A stretch of DNA of 27,202 bases from DAIPHL01 sp036771375 (GCA_036771375.1 DAIPHL010000008.1:1-27202), one strand, 5' to 3'; positions 14,458 to 22,559 are shown, counted from the stretch's first letter. The notes: generated by a model from the sequence alone, not told the origin. Made by a program: numbers and translations.

Positions 14458-15636
14458 TTACTTTGTTTTTTCCGCTTCTTTCATCGTCTCCTGATTTTTT
14501 GTGTCTTTTTGATCTTTTTGCGCGGTGTATTTCTCCATGAAGTCCATAAAATCGGCGAGGGCGTGTCCGAAGTCCCTTTTTCCGAAACCGAGCCGGAATC
14601 TGTTCTGGCTGATGCCAAAAGCCCTGTCCGGAATGATCAGGATTTGCGCGTCTTCCATGGCTTTGTCGCATAGCTCGCTGACCTTGAAGGGCGAGAGCAG
14701 CTTCGGGAAGGCGGTGGAGCCGCCATTTGGCTCCGTCCACTGAAACCATTCGGGTTTCGAGGCAAAAAATCCCTGAGCCAGGTCGAGGTTCTCGAGAATG
14801 ATCTTATGGCTTCTCGCAATGAGGGTTCGGAAGTTTCTCATGGCGATCAGTGCGAGAATTTCACTCGAAGCGCTGGGGCAGAGGGAGGTATAATCTTTAT
14901 AAGCGAGGCATTTTGCGATGATGGAACGATTCTGCGAGGCGAGCCAGCCCACCCTGGAACCGGCAAGTCCCAGCTTGTTGATTCCTCCGAGTGCGACCGC
15001 CCTTGGAGAGAGGTCTACGACGGACGGCAGCTCCGCCCCGGGATCGTGCTCCATGCCGCGGTATGTTTCCTCGCTGAAGATCCACACGCCGAACTTCTCC
15101 GCAAAACTGGCGACGCGCATGAGATCCGTAAGAACCGGAACATAGCCGGTCGGGTTGTTGGGTATGTTGAGGATGATCATCTTCGTTTTGCTGGAGATCG
15201 TCCTTGCGAGAAAATCCATGTCCAGACGCCAACCCCAGTCGGTCATTTCAAGCTGCCACGGTATGACCGTACATCCCAAAGCCCGTGGTATTTCGTGCAG
15301 GGAGGGAAGTGTCGGCTGTATGGCGATGACCTCGTCTCTTTCGTCCAGCATGACGTTCATCAAAATGTAGATCCCCTCTTCGGGTATGACCTCGAGAATG
15401 TCGTCCGGCCCCAGGGTTTTGTAACGCTCCGTGATCGCCTCGCGAAGTTTGAGATGTCCACGGTAATCCGTGTAGCCGAGATCCAGGTTCTCCCACAGCT
15501 TTTTGCATTCGTCGTCGGCCATCTCCAGGACTTCGTTCATGCTGCAGCTTTCGCATGCGGTGGCGCTGAGAAGATGTTTCGCCTTCGGGCCGTAATGAGC
15601 GAAAAGGCGTTCAAGCTTGAATTCCGTCATTTTCAT
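14458..15636 (-). CDS. Class I/II PLP-dependent aminotransferase
   Basis: The 392-residue protein is a fold-type I aminotransferase. It has LGYTDYRGHLKLREAI near the N-terminus, the NIPNNPTGY motif at about 158-165, a SEETYRG segment at about 188-194 where most relatives have DExYRG, and the cofactor lysine in GGINKLGLAGSRVGW (Lys 221). The substrate cannot be predicted. The last 25 residues are a Lys/Glu/Gln-rich tail (AQKDQKDTKNQETMKEAEK) beyond the conserved fold. The frame is open about 200 bases further upstream; I chose ATG 15636 because AGGAGG lies eight bases before it, and the extra residues look non-coding. It runs toward the strong terminator at 14293. Confidence 0.88.
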   Translation of the reverse strand: MKMTEFKLERLFAHYGPKAKHLLSATACESCSMNEVLEMADDECKKLWENLDLGYTDYRGHLKLREAITERYKTLGPDDILEVIPEEGIYILMNVMLDERDEVIAIQPTLPSLHEIPRALGCTVIPWQLEMTDWGWRLDMDFLARTISSKTKMIILNIPNNPTGYVPVLTDLMRVASFAEKFGVWIFSEETYRGMEHDPGAELPSVVDLSPRAVALGGINKLGLAGSRVGWLASQNRSIIAKCLAYKDYTSLCPSASSEILALIAMRNFRTLIARSHKIILENLDLAQGFFASKPEWFQWTEPNGGSTAFPKLLSPFKVSELCDKAMEDAQILIIPDRAFGISQNRFRLGFGKRDFGHALADFMDFMEKYTAQKDQKDTKNQETMKEAEKTK

Positions 15637-15699
15637 AACCCAGTCCTCCTTAGATTTTGAGGTGGTGATACCAAAAATTATACATGTTGCTGTAAAATT

Positions 15700-15727
15700 A
15701 TTATAGGTGAATCGTCTACGAAAACAA
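15700..15727 (-). promoter_or_regulatory. Candidate promoter for the aminotransferase
   Basis: On the minus strand TTGTTT (15722-15727) and TATAAT (15700-15705) are 16 bases apart, about 65 bases upstream of the ATG at 15636. A second TATAAT lies at 15677-15682. The region is the AT-rich divergent gap shared with the MBL gene at 15749. Confidence 0.35.
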
Positions 15728-15748
15728 AACGGCGCGACGAGGATGGAA

Positions 15749-16612
15749 ATGGTCGAAAGAAGAAGAGGGAAAAAAGCGAGAGTAACAGTGCTTTTGATTG
15801 CGATTTGTGTCGCATTCCTCTCTTTCTTCGAGCTCCCCGACATTTTTGGAGGAGGGCTTGTTTTTCATGCTTTTGACGTCGGGCAGGGTGATTCTTTTTT
15901 GTTCCGATTTCCCAATGCCTCGACCATGTTGGTTGATGCGGGTCCTAAAAAGAATGGGAAAGAGCTGGTCAGAAAGCTCCGAAAACTTGGTGTAAGGAGA
16001 ATAGACGTACTCGTGGCGACACATCCGCATGAAGACCATATCGGAGGAATGACCGAGGTCATCAAGGCCTTTCCGGTCGGCAAGATTTGGGATAGCGGTT
16101 ATAATCACGGTTCTGCGACTCAACGAGCCATGTTGAAGCTCGTCGAGGAAAAGAAGATTCGTTTTGGACGGCCACGGGCGGGGTTCATCCAAAAATTTGA
16201 CGATGTGTCCGTGGAGGTTTTGGCGCCGGTGAAAACGATATCCGGGACCGGAAGCGACGCCAACAACAACAGCATCGTGCTTCTGGTCTCCTTTAAAAAA
16301 ATCTCCTTTCTGATGACGGGAGACATGGAGAAACCGGAGCGAAGATCGATCGGGCGTTTTCCCCACGCCACCGTCCTCAAGCTGGCGCATCACGGAAGTG
16401 CGGATGCTACGGATCGCAGGATGTTGGAACAAATCCGGCCGGAGATCGGCATCATCAGTTGTGCCAGGGAGAATCCCTACGGCCATCCGCACAAAAAGAC
16501 GCTGCGACTCCTGGCGGATTTCGGAGTCAAGGTATACGAGACCCACGACGGGGAGATCGTGATCAGAACGGACGGGGAGAAGTACGTTCTCAAGCGGCGA
16601 GGAGGGAAATAG
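15749..16612 (+). CDS. Exported ComEC/Rec2-like metallo-beta-lactamase-fold protein
   Basis: The 287-residue protein has a basic N-terminus (MVERRRGKK), one hydrophobic helix (about residues 11-27) that is a signal anchor or uncleaved signal, and then an MBL domain. HAFDVGQGDSF begins the domain, as in the soluble part of the competence protein ComEC. ATHPHEDHIGG carries the metal-binding HxHxDH. NNNSIVLLV, LMTGDME, LKLAHHGS and YGHPH complete the fold. The membrane channel of ComEC is absent. It is likely outside the cytoplasmic membrane. ATG 15749 has GAGG six bases upstream; ATG 15743 and GTG 15707 in the same frame are alternatives. It is followed by its frequent partner DUF3006 after three bases. 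Nuclease or phosphodiesterase action is possible, not shown. Confidence 0.87.
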   Translation: MVERRRGKKARVTVLLIAICVAFLSFFELPDIFGGGLVFHAFDVGQGDSFLFRFPNASTMLVDAGPKKNGKELVRKLRKLGVRRIDVLVATHPHEDHIGGMTEVIKAFPVGKIWDSGYNHGSATQRAMLKLVEEKKIRFGRPRAGFIQKFDDVSVEVLAPVKTISGTGSDANNNSIVLLVSFKKISFLMTGDMEKPERRSIGRFPHATVLKLAHHGSADATDRRMLEQIRPEIGIISCARENPYGHPHKKTLRLLADFGVKVYETHDGEIVIRTDGEKYVLKRRGGK

Positions 16613-16615
16613 CCG

Positions 16616-16840
16616 ATGGAGGGACTTTATTTTTTCGTAGACCGTGTTTCGGATGGGATCGCAACTCTCCTGTTTACAGGTGACGACCTGCAGAGCCTCG
16701 TCCTTCCACTTGCCGCACTGCCAAACGGCGTCCGGGAGGGGGATTATCTGCTCTTTTCCCTTTCCATCGACCGCAATAAGGGGATTGTCGCCAAAGAAGA
16801 GATCGAAACGTTGTTCGAGGCTCTGGGGGATAATCCTTGA
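16616..16840 (+). CDS. DUF3006 family small protein
   Basis: This 74-residue protein has the features of DUF3006: an opening FVDRVSDGIATLL, a central LPLAALPNGVREGDYLLF, and a polar end. It is likely a small beta-barrel-like domain. Members often sit directly beside secreted ComEC-like MBL genes, and here it lies three bases after one, in the same operon. The molecular role is not known. GGAGGG just before the ATG at 16616 supports the start. Confidence 0.82.
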   Translation: MEGLYFFVDRVSDGIATLLFTGDDLQSLVLPLAALPNGVREGDYLLFSLSIDRNKGIVAKEEIETLFEALGDNP

Positions 16841-16954
16841 ACCTCCGCTCGCTTGACGGATTCATTTTCTGACCTTCGGACGGCCCGGTCCTCTCGTTGA
16901 CGGTTGGTTCGCGAACGGGCGATCATGCATTTTGACGAAAGGAGCGAATACCCA

Positions 16955-17731
16955 TTGAGCGACGCCTTCCTTGCGCTCTCTCGATACGTCAGAGGACATC
17001 GATTGATTGCCGTCACGGGTGGAGGGGGCAAGACCTCGCTCATGTTTTTCCTCGCTCGGCGGCTGTGTGAAAACGATGCTGAAGATCGGCGGGTGATCAC
17101 CGGCACCACGACAAAAATCTGCAAGCCACTTTTTAGCGAGACGAAAGAGCTGCTGATCGGGCCGTACGACATAAAACGGATCGAGGCGGCGTTGTCGCGA
17201 ACACACCATGTGACGGTCGGGGGCTATGTGAAAGACGGGAAAATGTTCGGCTTCGCTCCGGACGTGTTCGATCTGTTGCTTCGTTCGAACGTCGCCGACT
17301 TCATCGTCGTGGAAGCGGATGGGGCGCGAAAATTGCCATTCAAGATCTATGAGAGTCACGAACCGGTCGTTCCCCCGGCGTCCTCTCTTCAGATCGTGGT
17401 CGTGGGCGCGGAGGTGTTTGTCCAGCCTCTCTCGAAGGAAAACACGTTTCGCTTCGACTTGTTGAAGGAACGCCATGGGGTGAGCGAAGGGGAAATCCCC
17501 GTCGGGACGATCATCGATATCCTGGACGATCCTTCGGAATACCTCAAATCCTCGCCCGCGAAAGCGAAGCGCCTGTTGGTCGTCAACAAGTGCGATCTGC
17601 TCCGTGAGGATGCGGTGAAGAGGTTATCGGCCCGTCTCGTCGCGTCCCTTACGCGTTACGACCACCTCGCTCTCTGCTCTCTCGAGAAAGAGATCTGTTA
17701 CCTTCACGGTGATCTCAGACGAATCGGCTGA
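16955..17731 (+). CDS. yqeC: YqeC-like selenium-dependent hydroxylase maturation protein
   Basis: The protein fits the YqeC family, linked by gene context to selenium-dependent molybdenum hydroxylases. It has a P-loop-like start (IAVTGGGGKTSLMFFLA), then ITGTTTKI, ADFIVVEADGARKLPFK, a VVNKCD motif like the guanine-binding NKxD, and a C-terminal helix. The exact reaction is unknown. The frame is open from TTG 16904; TTG 16955 is preferred because AAAGGAG lies ten bases upstream, giving 258 residues. ATG 16925 is a third choice. It overlaps nothing and is followed after 13 bases by a mocA-like gene, the usual partner. The hydroxylase, YqeB and SelD are not in the window. Confidence 0.85.
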   Translation: MSDAFLALSRYVRGHRLIAVTGGGGKTSLMFFLARRLCENDAEDRRVITGTTTKICKPLFSETKELLIGPYDIKRIEAALSRTHHVTVGGYVKDGKMFGFAPDVFDLLLRSNVADFIVVEADGARKLPFKIYESHEPVVPPASSLQIVVVGAEVFVQPLSKENTFRFDLLKERHGVSEGEIPVGTIIDILDDPSEYLKSSPAKAKRLLVVNKCDLLREDAVKRLSARLVASLTRYDHLALCSLEKEICYLHGDLRRIG

Positions 17732-17744
17732 GAGGAAGAAAACG

Positions 17745-18335
17745 ATGCAGGCGATCATTCTCGCAGCGGGGCTCTCCAGAAGAATGCAAAAGCAGAAGCT
17801 CACGCTTCCATTCGCGGGGAGCACGATTCTGGAAACCGTCGTTCGCAACGTGGTTTCGGTGCCTTTTGACGAAGTGATCCTCGTCACTTCAAGGGAGACG
17901 AGAGAACAAATCGAGATATCCGCCGAGGCCGTCAAGGTCGTCATCAACGAGAATCCCGCCGAGGGGCAATCTTCGTCTCTGCGCCTCGGCGTGATGCACC
18001 TGCTGCCTGGAGAGGATTTTTGCGTCCTGCTTGGCGACATGCCATTTGTCACCACCGGGGAAATCGCGGAGTACCGGGCGATTTTCGAAGGAAGGAACGC
18101 GCCTTTTTCCGTCCTTGTATCCTGTCGCGATCTGCGTTTTGGTCATCCGATTTTCTTTTCGAGCGTCTGGAAGGACCGCCTTCTTTTTACGGAAGGGGAC
18201 ATCGGAGGTCGACGGATGTTGGAAAAATTTCCGGAGGAAGTTCTGAGGGTGTACGGAGAGGACAGCTTTTTCGTCGATATAGACACGCCGGAAGATTATT
18301 CGAAAATGACACAATTCCAGCGGGAGCGGTTATAA
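17745..18335 (+). CDS. MocA/YgfJ-like molybdenum cofactor cytidylyltransferase
   Basis: The 196-residue protein is a MobA-like nucleotidyltransferase. It has the N-terminal LAAGLSRRMQKQKLTLPF loop, GQSSSLRLGV for the base, LLGDMPFVT with the metal-binding Asp, and a late VDIDTPEDY. In its YgfJ/MocA group the enzyme adds CMP to molybdopterin cofactor for hydroxylases; this substrate is inferred from the neighbour YqeC. The ATG at 17745 has GAGAGGA eight bases upstream; a longer form from 17709 would overlap yqeC. The -10 element of the tmk promoter lies over its stop codon. Confidence 0.88.
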   Translation: MQAIILAAGLSRRMQKQKLTLPFAGSTILETVVRNVVSVPFDEVILVTSRETREQIEISAEAVKVVINENPAEGQSSSLRLGVMHLLPGEDFCVLLGDMPFVTTGEIAEYRAIFEGRNAPFSVLVSCRDLRFGHPIFFSSVWKDRLLFTEGDIGGRRMLEKFPEEVLRVYGEDSFFVDIDTPEDYSKMTQFQRERL

Positions 18336-18336
18336 T
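18306..18336 (+). promoter_or_regulatory. Candidate promoter for the tmk operon
   Basis: ATGACA (18306-18311) and a perfect TATAAT (18331-18336) are separated by 19 bases. The -10 element overlaps the stop codon of the mocA-like gene, and the predicted transcript start would be about 30 bases before the tmk ATG. The spacing is slightly long. Confidence 0.45.
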
Positions 18337-18375
18337 GTCGAACAGGTTTTGACGGTTACGGAGGGTACGGGTGTT

Positions 18376-19029
18376 ATGTTCATCGTTATCGAAGGAATTG
18401 ATGGTAGCGGCAAGACGACACAGCTCGCTCAACTGCAAAAATGGTTTTTGGAGGAACTGGGGGAAATGCATGTCGTGGCGACGAAAGAACCGGGTGGATG
18501 GGACGGTTCGGACTGTGTTCGCGAGTGTCTTTTGAACCACGATTTTCACTCCTCATGGAGCGAATTTTTCCTGTTCATGATGGACCGATGCGAGCATGTC
18601 GCCCGTGTCGTCGCGCCGTCTCTTTCCCAGGGGAAGACGGTCCTGTCGGATCGATACATTCCCTCCACGCTGGCGTATCAACTCTACGGGAATACGTCCG
18701 TGTCGAAGTGCGACGCGCTCTTTATTTCGAGCGAGCTGATTCCGCGATTGGGATTTCCTCTCGCCGACGTGATATTTTGGCTCGATGTTGATGTCGATGT
18801 GGCGCGTGAACGACTTTTGCATCGGGGCAGTCGGAATGCCTTCGACGAAAAAGGAGCCGATTATTACCAAAGAGTCCGGGACGGTTATGCTGATATAATG
18901 GGAAGAGGGGAGTTCGCCGAGCATTGGGTGCGGATCGAAGCCGACCAAAGCGAGCGGGATGTCTTCGATCGAATACGGGAAACGGTCTTTCGTATTCTTG
19001 CGGTAAAGACGAAAAAGGAAGAAGGATGA
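18376..19029 (+). CDS. tmk: Thymidylate kinase
   Basis: Tmk phosphorylates dTMP to dTDP for DNA synthesis. The 217-residue protein has the P-loop GIDGSGKTT (7-15), the TKEPGGW segment, the DRYIPSTLAYQLYG motif, and a LID-region helix with RLLHRGSRN. The Arg in the LID rather than in the P-loop indicates the usual bacterial type. ATG 18376 has GGAGGGT nine bases upstream; an in-frame TTG at 18349 is less likely. Its stop overlaps the yaaR start by four bases. The order tmk-yaaR-holB-ricT matches the Bacillus tmk region, where a further gene, yaaQ, lies between tmk and yaaR. Confidence 0.94.
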   Translation: MFIVIEGIDGSGKTTQLAQLQKWFLEELGEMHVVATKEPGGWDGSDCVRECLLNHDFHSSWSEFFLFMMDRCEHVARVVAPSLSQGKTVLSDRYIPSTLAYQLYGNTSVSKCDALFISSELIPRLGFPLADVIFWLDVDVDVARERLLHRGSRNAFDEKGADYYQRVRDGYADIMGRGEFAEHWVRIEADQSERDVFDRIRETVFRILAVKTKKEEG

Positions 19030-19466
19030 AGGTTTTCGGTTCGCCAAAAACGAAGACCGGAGAAGCTTCACCATACGCGGGCCATAGCAAGGGCGGCGAC
19101 CTGCATGTCGCCGGTGCGGAGCCCGCGCAGGAGACCTTCTTGGATGTGGTCGAGGACATCGAGGCGCGTCAGCTCATAGAAGAGTTGGACAAAATCGGAA
19201 CACAACTGTCACGTTTCCCCACCGGTGCACTCTTGGCCAGGTATCGCGGATTGGTCGCAATGGCGCTCGATAAAGTGCGAAAGAGCATGAAGATTAGGCG
19301 TGAGTTCAAGTGGCGCCGAACGGAAAGATCCATGTTCGTGACATTGGAGCGCACAGAGGAAGCCCTGGAGGAGATGGATGAGGCGCTTCTGAAGGTCGGC
19401 GATCGGACGCGCCTGTTGTCACTGATGGAAGAGATAAAAGGATGCCTGATCTCTCTTTTGTTCTAA
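19026..19466 (+). CDS. yaaR: YaaR family (DUF327) protein
   Basis: The 146-residue protein is identified mostly by position and shape: it lies between tmk and holB, as YaaR does in Bacillus. The first 35 residues are polar. The rest is helical, with the pattern ARQLIEELDKIGTQLSRFP, LARYRGLVAMALDKV, and a basic KIRREFKWRR stretch, then an acidic C-terminal helix. No enzyme motif is present, and the function of the family is not known. The ATG overlaps the tmk stop (ATGA), and its end overlaps holB by 25 bp, so translation is probably coupled. Confidence 0.82.
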   Translation: MKVFGSPKTKTGEASPYAGHSKGGDLHVAGAEPAQETFLDVVEDIEARQLIEELDKIGTQLSRFPTGALLARYRGLVAMALDKVRKSMKIRREFKWRRTERSMFVTLERTEEALEEMDEALLKVGDRTRLLSLMEEIKGCLISLLF

Positions 19467-20218
19467 AGGAGAACGTGGCGTGGAAAGAGTTGCTCCGAGC
19501 TCTTGCCCTGGGGAGGGTTCCTCACGCCCTTTCCGTGATTTTGCCTTGGGAATTTGCGGAGACGTTTGCGGCGCTTTACGCAAAAAGAATCCTCTGCTCG
19601 TCGGGAACGGGAGAAGATGTCTGTGATTCGTGCAGGATGTGGGGAACGGACGGGCATCCCGATCTCATCGTCCTTGGCGATCGGGAAAAAGCACCGGCTG
19701 TGGCGGAATGCGTCCCTTTGCACGGACAACTCTCGTTGCGACCGGTCATCGCTCCCCGCAGGCTTGCGGTCGTCTTTCGGGCAAACGAGCTTCTCGGCCC
19801 CTCGGCGGCAGCGCTGCTGAAGATTACGGAGGAGCCGCCGCTCGGCGGTTGTCTCCTTTTTTTGGCTGAACGTGACAACGTACTGCCGACCATCGCAAGC
19901 AGAACATGGACCCTTCGGCTCGATGCTTCACCGGAGAGGGTCGAACCCTCCAGGCATCCCAATGATGCGGCGGAATGGGCTGCCTGGCTGGAGAAAACGA
20001 AGAAATACACGGTGAAAGATTTCGCCGCCGAGGCTGCAGGATGGGTGACACCGCATGGCGATCGTTGTGACAAAGCGCTTGCGGCATCGATCGACAATCT
20101 GTTTTCGCTTGCGGAGAAAAGGCGGATGCCGGCCTCGATGCTGCAAGATGCGTTGTTCGCACTCCTGGAGGAGGGAGTAGAGGTTGGAGACATTTTTGGC
20201 GACCTACGGGAAACCTAG
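19442..20218 (+). CDS. holB: DNA polymerase III delta-prime subunit
   Basis: HolB is the clamp-loader subunit that helps place the sliding clamp on DNA. The 258-residue protein has the early PHAL segment and a RRLAVVFRANELLGPSAAALLKITEEPP sensor region. It lacks an intact P-loop, as expected for delta-prime. The zinc site is incomplete: Cys 52, 61 and 64 match the first three ligands by spacing, but the fourth position is Trp 67. The usual SRC motif is SRT (IASRTWTL). Length is shorter than in E. coli. Its start overlaps yaaR by 25 bp and its end overlaps ricT by 35 bp, making a tightly packed operon. Confidence 0.88.
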   Translation: MPDLSFVLKENVAWKELLRALALGRVPHALSVILPWEFAETFAALYAKRILCSSGTGEDVCDSCRMWGTDGHPDLIVLGDREKAPAVAECVPLHGQLSLRPVIAPRRLAVVFRANELLGPSAAALLKITEEPPLGGCLLFLAERDNVLPTIASRTWTLRLDASPERVEPSRHPNDAAEWAAWLEKTKKYTVKDFAAEAAGWVTPHGDRCDKALAASIDNLFSLAEKRRMPASMLQDALFALLEEGVEVGDIFGDLRET

Positions 20219-21596
20219 GTTTTTGGGTATTGTAAAGCTCGAGGAGAGCGACTACGATTCCGTAAAAAAGTTGCGTTTGGCGGTGGTCTCCTCCCACAGG
20301 GGGAAAGAGTTTGCAGAGCTCGTGGGTAGGTTGAACGAAGAACAGGAGTCGGCATATCGTAGACTCCGATCGATCTCCGAGCATGGGGAGGGACCGATTC
20401 GGGGTGGAGACCTTGTCGTGACGGATTTGGATTTTCTCAGACCTCCGGACGAAGAGGATTTCCGGCTAAAAGAGTCGCATGACGCGTCGGAACGGGAGTC
20501 GCTTCTTTCCGCGAGAGAGCTTGCCGTGTGGCATAAACTCCCTATCAAGTTGATCGATGCGGAGATTCTTCTGGACGAGAAAAAATTGTTTTTCTACTTC
20601 ACTTCGGAGCAGAGGGTCGACTTCCGCACTCTGGTCAAGGATCTCGCACGCAAGTTCAAGACACGCATCGAGCTTCGGCAAATGGGTGTTCGAGACGAGG
20701 CCAGAATCATACGGGGGATCTCTTCCTGCGGACTTCCTTGCTGTTGTAGTTATTGGCTGAACCAGTTCGCCCCCATCGGAATAAAAATGGTAAAAGAGCA
20801 GAACATCGCGTTAAACCCGACAAAGATATCCGGTATATGCGGGCGATTGATGTGTTGCATGGGATTTGAGCACAGAACGTACAAAGATCTTTGGACCGGC
20901 TTGCCGGGACCCGGCAGCCGGATAAAAACCCCAAACGGAAATTATGTGGTACTTTCCATGGATATCGTGAAAAACGAGGTTTTCTGTCATAGGCCGATGG
21001 GCGGAGATATTTCGGTACCTGTCGAACTGTTCGGCGAGTTCAGGCGAACCGTCATGGAGGGGGGCGAATGGGAGCCGCCGGAGAAGGAGCATCCGGAGGA
21101 AAGACTCAGGGCTGACAGGTGTGCCGGTTGTCGAGCCAAGTCCGCCAGTCCGCTTAAAGAGACGATGTCCGCTCTTCCCGCTGCGGCGGAATCCGACAAG
21201 ACGTCGTTCAAGAAAGAGAAAAAGGGGGAGAGGGCTCCCAAAAAGCGATCCGGTCGAAGGCGCAGTCGCCGAAATACGAGAGAAAGCGATGGCAGCAAGG
21301 CCGAAAAGACGACCAAAGACCTTCTCGTTGGTGGTGATCCCAGGAGGGACGACGGCATTCTTTCGTTGACGGGAACGGTTCCCCCTGCGCGCGAGCAGAG
21401 AAGTACAAGGCACAAAAACACGCCGAAAACGCGACAGATTCCTCGTATGGCAGAAGCGGAAAGACAAGTGTCTTCTCCGGAGGAAAAGAGCGAAGAGCGG
21501 TTGCGGTTGAAACCGAGAAGACGCAGACGCAGGCGATCCAAAAGAGTCGACGACGGGAACACGCCACCGGAAGTCAATCGTCCTGCTCTGGAATAA
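20184..21596 (+). CDS. ricT: RicT/YaaT (PSP1 domain) protein with long basic C-terminal tail
   Basis: RicT belongs to the PSP1 family; in Bacillus it joins RicA and RicF in an Fe-S complex that promotes RNase Y mRNA processing. Residues 1-290 match: IELRQMGVRDEARIIRGISS, then Cys 182, 186-188 with CCCSYWL, MVKEQNIALNPTKISGICG and RLMCCMGFE (Cys 219, 224, 225). The Bacillus protein is about 275 residues, but here the total is 470. The extra 180 residues are low in complexity and rich in Arg, Lys, Ser and Glu, ending in a run of arginines (PRRRRRRRSKR). This may bind RNA. TTG 20184 follows GGAGGG and lies inside holB. RicA and RicF are not seen nearby. Confidence 0.88.
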   Translation: METFLATYGKPRFLGIVKLEESDYDSVKKLRLAVVSSHRGKEFAELVGRLNEEQESAYRRLRSISEHGEGPIRGGDLVVTDLDFLRPPDEEDFRLKESHDASERESLLSARELAVWHKLPIKLIDAEILLDEKKLFFYFTSEQRVDFRTLVKDLARKFKTRIELRQMGVRDEARIIRGISSCGLPCCCSYWLNQFAPIGIKMVKEQNIALNPTKISGICGRLMCCMGFEHRTYKDLWTGLPGPGSRIKTPNGNYVVLSMDIVKNEVFCHRPMGGDISVPVELFGEFRRTVMEGGEWEPPEKEHPEERLRADRCAGCRAKSASPLKETMSALPAAAESDKTSFKKEKKGERAPKKRSGRRRSRRNTRESDGSKAEKTTKDLLVGGDPRRDDGILSLTGTVPPAREQRSTRHKNTPKTRQIPRMAEAERQVSSPEEKSEERLRLKPRRRRRRRSKRVDDGNTPPEVNRPALE

Positions 21597-21617
21597 CGCA
21601 GGGAGGGAACCTGTTTT

Positions 21618-22559
21618 ATGGGATTGTGGAACGGTTTTGTCGCGAAAATCAAAAATACGGCCAACAGGTGGTCTCGAGATGTCTCCAATCTATTCTCCGA
21701 TCGACCCATTACCGATGTCTTCTGGGAGGAGCTGGAAGAGGTCTTGATTTCGGGTGATGTGGGGATGGAGACGACGGAGTCTTTGATCGACGATTTGCGA
21801 ACGCTGTCGCTGGACAACCGTATCGCCCACACGATAGAACTGAAACGGGCTTTTGCGGATATGCTGGTCAAACGCCTCGAGGGAATACCTCGTACCGGCG
21901 CTCCGCTCGACACGTCCGGATCTCCCTCGATCGTCATGCTTGTCGGAGTGAACGGAAGTGGAAAGACCACGACGGCCGGAAAGCTCGCCCACATGCTCAA
22001 AAAAAGCGGGAAAAGCGTGATCTTGGCCGCTGCCGATACCTATCGTGCCGCCGCCATAGAACAGCTGAAGGCTTGGGGGCAGAAGGTGGATGTCAGGGTG
22101 GTTGCACAAAGCCACGGCAGCGACTCGGCCGCCGTTGTCTTCGATGCGATTCAGGCCGCACGTGCGACGAAGACCGATGTGGTGATCGTAGATACGGCTG
22201 GAAGGCTTCATACCAAATCCAATCTTATGGACGAGTTGGCGAAGGTTCGAAGGATCGTCGCAAAAGAAATGGGAGAGACGCCAGTTGAAGCGCTTTTGGT
22301 GCTCGACTCGGTGATGGGGCAGAACGGGTTTGTTCAGGCCGAAGCGTTTAATAGGGCGACGACGTTGACGGGAGTGATTTTAACCAAATTCGACAATACT
22401 GCAAAGGGCGGAATTGTGATCAGCATATCCCAAAAACTGAAGCTTCCGATCCGGTACGTCGGATTGGGGGAGGGAATGGACGACCTCGAACTGTTTTCTC
22501 CGAAGGCGTTTATAACGGCTTTGCTCGACCTGGAACCCGAAGATGAAATTGGTGCGTAA
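21618..22559 (+). CDS. ftsY: Signal recognition particle receptor FtsY
   Basis: FtsY is the SRP receptor GTPase that delivers ribosomes making membrane proteins to the SecYEG channel. The 313-residue protein has the short N domain (about 1-85) and the G domain: G1 GVNGSGKTT (110-118), DTYRAAA (140-146), DTAGR (192-196) and TKFD (256-259). The usual TKLDGTAKGG is TKFDNTAKGG, with Asn in the Gly place. The long acidic A domain of E. coli FtsY is absent, and the short N-terminal helix (MGLWNGFVAKIKN) may be the membrane anchor. GGGAGG precedes the ATG at 21618. The end overlaps the next gene by 17 bp. Confidence 0.95.
   Translation: MGLWNGFVAKIKNTANRWSRDVSNLFSDRPITDVFWEELEEVLISGDVGMETTESLIDDLRTLSLDNRIAHTIELKRAFADMLVKRLEGIPRTGAPLDTSGSPSIVMLVGVNGSGKTTTAGKLAHMLKKSGKSVILAAADTYRAAAIEQLKAWGQKVDVRVVAQSHGSDSAAVVFDAIQAARATKTDVVIVDTAGRLHTKSNLMDELAKVRRIVAKEMGETPVEALLVLDSVMGQNGFVQAEAFNRATTLTGVILTKFDNTAKGGIVISISQKLKLPIRYVGLGEGMDDLELFSPKAFITALLDLEPEDEIGA

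Noticed and set aside
16907..16916. Perfect 10-bp palindrome GTTCGCGAAC upstream of yqeC
   Set aside because: It is short, lies inside one of the possible yqeC start regions, and no promoter is aligned with it.
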